In this document: piece by piece, positions 60,418 through 64,000 of the stretch
Position numbering within the stretch: the stretch's first letter is position 1
How the letters are laid out: every line of letters starts with the position of its first letter
Assembly (NCBI RefSeq): GCF_000661915.1
Contig: NZ_CP007509.1
Span: 3,241,501 to 3,305,500 of the forward strand
Direction of reading: 5' to 3'
Length of the DNA stretch: 64,000 bases
Source: Stutzerimonas decontaminans
GTDB lineage: Bacteria; Pseudomonadota; Gammaproteobacteria; Pseudomonadales; Pseudomonadaceae
Notes under the pieces: model-generated
What the model saw: the letters and a program-made list of their open reading frames with translations, nothing else
Told to the model about the DNA's origin: nothing
Databases searched by the model: none
Translations under genes and position numbers: made by a program

Positions 60418-60548
60418 GCCAAACACCGAAGCCCATGACGCAGCGCGAGACCTGTCAAGGGAAACCCTCACCGCATCTGCCGTTCTAAAGCCATAACACC
60501 GCTGCTGACTCCTGTCTCAGCGACCCTCAAGGCAGACGGAGACTCGGT

Positions 60549-61250
60549 ATGATCCCGCACTTTGTAACATTGCTCACCCGCCCCGATCAGGCGTGGGCCG
60601 ACATTCGCCGCGACGAAGAAAAGAACAGCTCCAACTACCTTGTCCACTTGCTGCTCTGGGCCCTGCTGCCCGCGATCTGCATGTTCATCGGTACGCGCTA
60701 CGTGGGCTGGAGCCTGGTGGAAGACGAGCGTATCTGGCTCGACACCCGCAGCGCCTTTCAGCTGAGCGCGCTGATCTACATCACCATCATCGCCGGCACC
60801 TTCATCATGGGCTTCTTCCTGCGCTGGATGTCGCGAACCTTCGATGCCCGCCCGACGTTCAACCAGTGCGTCGGCTTCATCGCTTACGTCATCACACCGT
60901 TCTTCCTGGCCGGGCTTGGCGCGCTTTACCCGACCCGCTGGATCGCCATCCTGGTGCTGGTGGCCGCGGGGGCGTACTCGACCTACCTGCTCTTCGTAGG
61001 CCTGCCGACCTTCATGCGCCTCGACAACCGCAACACCTTCCTCTACGGCGCCTGCACCTGGGGCGTAGGCTTGCTGGTACTGGTCAACCTGAAAGTGCCG
61101 ATGATCCTGTTCTGGATGCTCGCACTCGACCCAACCTACGAGCGCGATATTCCGCAGAATCAGAGCTATGGCTTCGAGGAGAATCGACCGCAAGAGGAAC
61201 CGGGTGGCGTGGATAATGAACGCCGCTTCAACGAGCGCCCCAACGAGTGA
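60549..61250 (+). CDS. Yip1 family membrane protein (copy B)
   Basis: 233 residues. MIPHFVTLLTRPDQAWADIRRDEEKNSSN parallels copy A (MINHVWGLFTHPGQEWTEIRGEEE). Five helices, the same RWMSRTFDARPTFNQCV motif, then GVGLLVLVNLKVPMILFW. The C-terminal tail is longer and charged (RDIPQNQSYGFEENRPQEE). A tandem duplication of copy A that has diverged. Confidence 0.75.
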   Translation: MIPHFVTLLTRPDQAWADIRRDEEKNSSNYLVHLLLWALLPAICMFIGTRYVGWSLVEDERIWLDTRSAFQLSALIYITIIAGTFIMGFFLRWMSRTFDARPTFNQCVGFIAYVITPFFLAGLGALYPTRWIAILVLVAAGAYSTYLLFVGLPTFMRLDNRNTFLYGACTWGVGLLVLVNLKVPMILFWMLALDPTYERDIPQNQSYGFEENRPQEEPGGVDNERRFNERPNE

Positions 61251-61312
61251 CGAAGCGATACTGCTTGGCCGGGCATCGTTTGGCATAATGCAGCGCTCTC
61301 AGGAGTTGCCCA

Positions 61313-61807
61313 ATGCCCGAGCGTCTCAATGCCCGTGTCGAAGCCTGCTATGCGCTGGCCGAGCAGTTTTTCAACCGACGCTTTCGGCGTCCCGAGGTGA
61401 GCTTCAAGCTGCGCGGCCAGAAAGCCGGCGTGGCCCACCTTCAGCAGAACCTGCTTCGCTTTAACGAACAGTTGTATCGGGAGAACACCGAGCACTTCCT
61501 GCGCCAGACCGTCGCCCATGAGGTGGCGCATCTGGTCGCCCATCAGATGTTCGGCTCACGGATTCAGCCGCACGGCGAGGAATGGCAGCTGATCATGCGT
61601 GGCGTGTACGAGCTGCCACCTGATCGCTGCCATACCTATGCCGTTCAACGTCGAGCTGGCACCCGCTATGTCTATCGGTGCAGCTGCGTGGATCAGGATT
61701 TCGACTTTACGCCCCAGCGCCATGCGCTCGTGGCAAAAGGCCGCCGCTACTACTGCCGCCGCTGCAAGACGACATTGTCGTTCACCGGCGAACAGCGCCG
61801 CGAATGA
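61313..61807 (+). CDS. sprT: SprT family zinc metalloprotease
   Basis: 164 residues. VAHEVAHLVAHQMFG is the HEVAH zinc site (about residue 68-75) of the SprT/Spartan fold, with a C-terminal zinc ribbon (YRCSCVDQDF, then YYCRRCKTTLSF). Bacterial role is not well defined. Start 61313, with GGAG upstream. Confidence 0.9.
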   Translation: MPERLNARVEACYALAEQFFNRRFRRPEVSFKLRGQKAGVAHLQQNLLRFNEQLYRENTEHFLRQTVAHEVAHLVAHQMFGSRIQPHGEEWQLIMRGVYELPPDRCHTYAVQRRAGTRYVYRCSCVDQDFDFTPQRHALVAKGRRYYCRRCKTTLSFTGEQRRE

Positions 61808-61823
61808 TGCCGTTCCGGCGTCG

Positions 61824-63002
61824 TTAGAGCGCCCTCGCCCTCCAGCCAGCAACGACGAACAGCGCCGCCAGCAGCGCCATCAACGGCAACCAGCCGGCAT
61901 GATCCCAGACGTAGCCTGCGCCATAGCCGACCACACTCGAACCCAGGTAATAGGCGCACAGATACAGTGCAGATGCTTGCGCACGCGCCTCCCTCGCGTG
62001 GCTGCCGACCTGGCCGCTGGCTACTGCATGCGCGGCGAAAAAGCCGAGGGTGAACAGCGCGAGTCCTAGCACGATAGCCGCCAGCCAGGGCGTCGCGCAC
62101 AAGCCTACGCCGAGCAGCATCAACGCCACCCCGCCCCGCAACACTCTTCGCGCGCTGAAGCGTGGCACCAGGCGCCCCGCCCATCCAGCGCTGAAGATGC
62201 CAGCCAGGTAGACCACGAAAAGCAGACCGATAAGCGTCGAGGACAGGCCAAACGGCGCGCCAGCCAGACGAAAGCCGATGTAGTTGAACAACGCGACGAA
62301 GCCGCCCATCAGCAGGAACCCCTGCAGGAACAGGTTGCGCAGCGTGGGGTTGCGCAGATGCAGGCGGAAATTTGCCAACAGATTACGTAGCGAGAGTGGC
62401 TGCGCCCTGAAATGCCGGGATGCCGGCAACAACCAGACAAATAACGCCAGCGCCAGCAGGCCCAGCGACGCGATGCCACCAAGGGCCAGCTGCCAGCCAC
62501 CCAGATCGCTAAGCAAGCCCGACAAAAGGCGCCCGAGCATTCCCCCTAGCGCGGTGCCACCGATGTAAAGCCCCATTGCAGCAGGCAGCGACTCCGGCTC
62601 GAACTCTTCACCGACATACGCCATCGCGAGCGCCGGCAAACCGCTGAGCGCCAACCCCAGCAACGCACGCAACACCAGCAGCAGTTGCCAGGACTCCACC
62701 AGCACGCAGGCCAACCCAAGCAGGCTGGCCAAGCCGAGCGCGGCCGCCATCACCGGTTTGCGCCCCCAGCTCTCTGCAAGCGCACCCGAGATCAGCAGGC
62801 AAAGCGCGAGCGACAACGTCGTCAGCGACAGCGCCAGGCTGCTGCTGGCAGCGGACACGGAAAAGTGTGCGGCCAGCATGGGCAGCAACGGCTGGATGCA
62901 ATACAGCAGGGCGAAAGTAGCGAAGCCGGCACAGAAAAGCGCCAACGTCGCGCGCCGATAGGCAGGCGTACCGCGTTTGAGGTGGGTGCTGTCGACAATC
63001 AT
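61824..63002 (-). CDS. MFS transporter (YnfM-like, 12-TM)
   Basis: 392 residues, about 12 hydrophobic segments. LFCAGFATFALLYCIQPLLPMLA opens like the YnfM/YtbD group; GALAESWGRKPVMAAALGL is the intracellular loop motif; GWAGRLVPRFSARRVLRGG is in the second half. Substrate unknown. It is convergent with sprT and divergent from napE. Confidence 0.85.
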   Translation of the reverse strand: MIVDSTHLKRGTPAYRRATLALFCAGFATFALLYCIQPLLPMLAAHFSVSAASSSLALSLTTLSLALCLLISGALAESWGRKPVMAAALGLASLLGLACVLVESWQLLLVLRALLGLALSGLPALAMAYVGEEFEPESLPAAMGLYIGGTALGGMLGRLLSGLLSDLGGWQLALGGIASLGLLALALFVWLLPASRHFRAQPLSLRNLLANFRLHLRNPTLRNLFLQGFLLMGGFVALFNYIGFRLAGAPFGLSSTLIGLLFVVYLAGIFSAGWAGRLVPRFSARRVLRGGVALMLLGVGLCATPWLAAIVLGLALFTLGFFAAHAVASGQVGSHAREARAQASALYLCAYYLGSSVVGYGAGYVWDHAGWLPLMALLAALFVVAGWRARAL

Positions 63003-63202
63003 CAGAATCTTTTCCCGCGCTGCATGGCCCGCAAAAAAAAAACCGCGCAGGCTAGCACAACCTCGCGCAAAAGCGCATGCCAGAGCTTCCGAAGCGCACC
63101 GCTGATCGCCAATAAAGAGCTAATCCGTGCCAACGGTCGAAACGAACGTTGCCCTCCACGGGTCTCTGACTAGACTCCCTATATGCCAGTCGGAGTAAAA
63201 CA

Positions 63203-63382
63203 ATGACAGTAACGCCGAATGACACCCGCCCCACCCCCACCTCGATCAAGCGGGATGAAACCCGCCTCTTCGTCTTTCTGATCGTATTCCTGTTTCCCAT
63301 CCTTAGCGTCGTGCTGGTGAGCGGCTACGGCTTCATCGTCTGGATCGTGCAGATGATCTTCGGACCGCCAGGCCCGGCGTAA
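63203..63382 (+). CDS. napE: Periplasmic nitrate reductase small protein NapE
   Basis: 59 residues, one transmembrane helix. TSIKRDETRLFVFLIVFLFP then GFIVWIVQMIFGPPGPA match NapE of Paracoccus and Pseudomonas nap operons. Role in nitrate reduction is unsettled. It starts the nap block, 60 bases before napD. The upstream 200 bases show no clear FNR/ANR box. Confidence 0.9.
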   Translation: MTVTPNDTRPTPTSIKRDETRLFVFLIVFLFPILSVVLVSGYGFIVWIVQMIFGPPGPA

Positions 63383-63442
63383 GCCGACCGTTGCCGATAG
63401 AACCGCACGTCGCCCTATCACCAATAAAAAACGGAATAACTG

Positions 63443-63697
63443 ATGGGTACCCCCCTGCATATCGCCAGCCTGCTGGTGCACTGCCGTCCTGAGTGGCTGG
63501 CGGCAGTAAAGGCCAACCTGCAACTGTTGCCCGGCCTTGAGCTGCACCAGGAAAACGCCAGCGGCAAGCTGGTGGTAGTCCTGGAAGCCGAACACGAATC
63601 ACGCATCCTTGCCGCGATCGACCACATCCAGCAATTACCTGGCGTGCTTAATGCCGCATTGATCTATCACGAAGAACTCCTCGAAGGAGACGCCTGA
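63443..63697 (+). CDS. napD: NapA maturation chaperone NapD
   Basis: 84 residues. [21 protein letters not shown] and [19 protein letters not shown] with a C-terminal [15 protein letters not shown] match the NapD ferredoxin-like fold that binds the NapA Tat signal. Its stop overlaps the napA start by one base (TGATG). Confidence 0.93.
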   Translation: MGTPLHIASLLVHCRPEWLAAVKANLQLLPGLELHQENASGKLVVVLEAEHESRILAAIDHIQQLPGVLNAALIYHEELLEGDA

Positions 63698-64000
63698 TGA
63701 GCCTTACCCGACGCCAATTCGCCAAAGCCAACGCAGCAGCGATTGCTGCAACCGTGGCCGGTATGCCCATCGCCTCTACGGCGAGCAATCTGGTGACCGA
63801 AGCCGATGCCACCAACCTGAAGTGGGACAAGGCCCCCTGTCGCTTTTGCGGCACCGGCTGCGGCGTCATGGTGGCGACTCGCGAGGGTCGCGTCGTCGCC
63901 ACTCATGGTGACGTGAAGGCAGAGGTCAATCGCGGCATCAACTGCGTTAAAGGCTACTTCCTGTCGAAGATCATGTACGGCTCGGATCGCCTGACCCAGC
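63697..64000 (+). CDS. napA: Periplasmic nitrate reductase catalytic subunit NapA, N-terminal fragment
   Basis: About 101 codons are in the window and the gene runs off the right edge. A Tat signal [19 protein letters not shown] (twin Arg) is followed by [19 protein letters not shown] and later [10 protein letters not shown], the four Cys of the N-terminal [4Fe-4S] cluster. It reduces nitrate in the periplasm with Mo-bisMGD. modABC at 29-32 kb could supply molybdate. Confidence 0.95.
   Translation, partial: MSLTRRQFAKANAAAIAATVAGMPIASTASNLVTEADATNLKWDKAPCRFCGTGCGVMVATREGRVVATHGDVKAEVNRGINCVKGYFLSKIMYGSDRLTQ

Noticed and set aside
63003..63202. FNR/ANR box upstream of napE
   Set aside because: No TTGAT-N4-ATCAA-like site was readable; a run of ten A at about 63033-63042 is not a regulatory site by itself.

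Overview
This 64-kb window is a stretch of ordinary chromosome from a GC-rich gammaproteobacterium. The gene content and order (flg/che block with flgA-flgM-flgN-flgZ, amrZ, oadGAB, rsmA next to tRNA-Ser/tRNA-Arg, lysC-alaS, an aerobic-type cobalamin salvage/assembly operon, cydAB with small subunits, napEDA) point to a pseudomonad, most likely of the Pseudomonas stutzeri (Stutzerimonas) group. The species call is inference from gene content. No insertion sequence, phage, integrase or CRISPR array was seen.

Region by region: (1) 1-8.8 kb holds rod and hook flagellar genes flgBCDEFG on the minus strand, with cheR and cheV, and flgA, flgM, flgN and the PilZ brake flgZ on the plus strand. Three sigma-54 sites (before flgB, flgF and flgA) and one near-perfect FliA site (before flgM) can be read directly. 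(2) 8.9-16.7 kb holds tRNA-Arg(CCT), two small ORFs, the ribbon-helix-helix regulator amrZ, the sodium-pumping oxaloacetate decarboxylase oadGAB, mgtE, a DUF4124 protein, two identical tRNA-Arg(ACG) genes and tRNA-Ser(GCT). (3) 16.7-28.6 kb holds rsmA, lysC, alaS, a threonine aldolase, an M61-like metalloprotease, ycgN/ycgL/rnd, sseA and fadL. (4) 28.6-33.3 kb holds a periplasmic glutathione peroxidase, modABC, a RidA protein and a LysR regulator. (5) 33.3-45.8 kb is a 12-gene minus-strand cobalamin block read from a B12 riboswitch: btuB, a BtuM-type solitary transporter, cobO, cobB, bluB, a BtuF-like protein without signal peptide, cbiB, threonine-phosphate decarboxylase, cobQ, cobP(U), cobT, the CobC phosphatase and cobS. 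(6) 46-56.2 kb holds a phosphodiesterase, nhaD, two NlpC/P60 lipoproteins, a frameshifted cytochrome b561, a group II truncated haemoglobin, and the cytochrome bd set cydP-cydA-cydB-cydX-ybgE, followed by hypotheticals and a DNA glycosylase. (7) 56.5-64 kb holds a DAHP synthase behind an apparent attenuator with aromatic-rich leader peptides, ttcA, a DnaJ-related protein, two Yip1-family membrane proteins, sprT, an MFS transporter and the start of the periplasmic nitrate reductase operon (napE, napD, napA partial).

Functional links: ModABC supplies molybdate for NapA; the riboswitch ties B12 uptake and adenosylation to downstream nucleotide-loop assembly; OadGAB and NhaD both act on the sodium gradient; cytochrome bd and the truncated haemoglobin suit low-oxygen or NO-rich life. 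The most interesting signals are the DAHP synthase leader region (two aromatic-rich mini-ORFs around a terminator), the BtuM/cytosolic BtuF-like pair inside the cob block, and the broken cytochrome b561.
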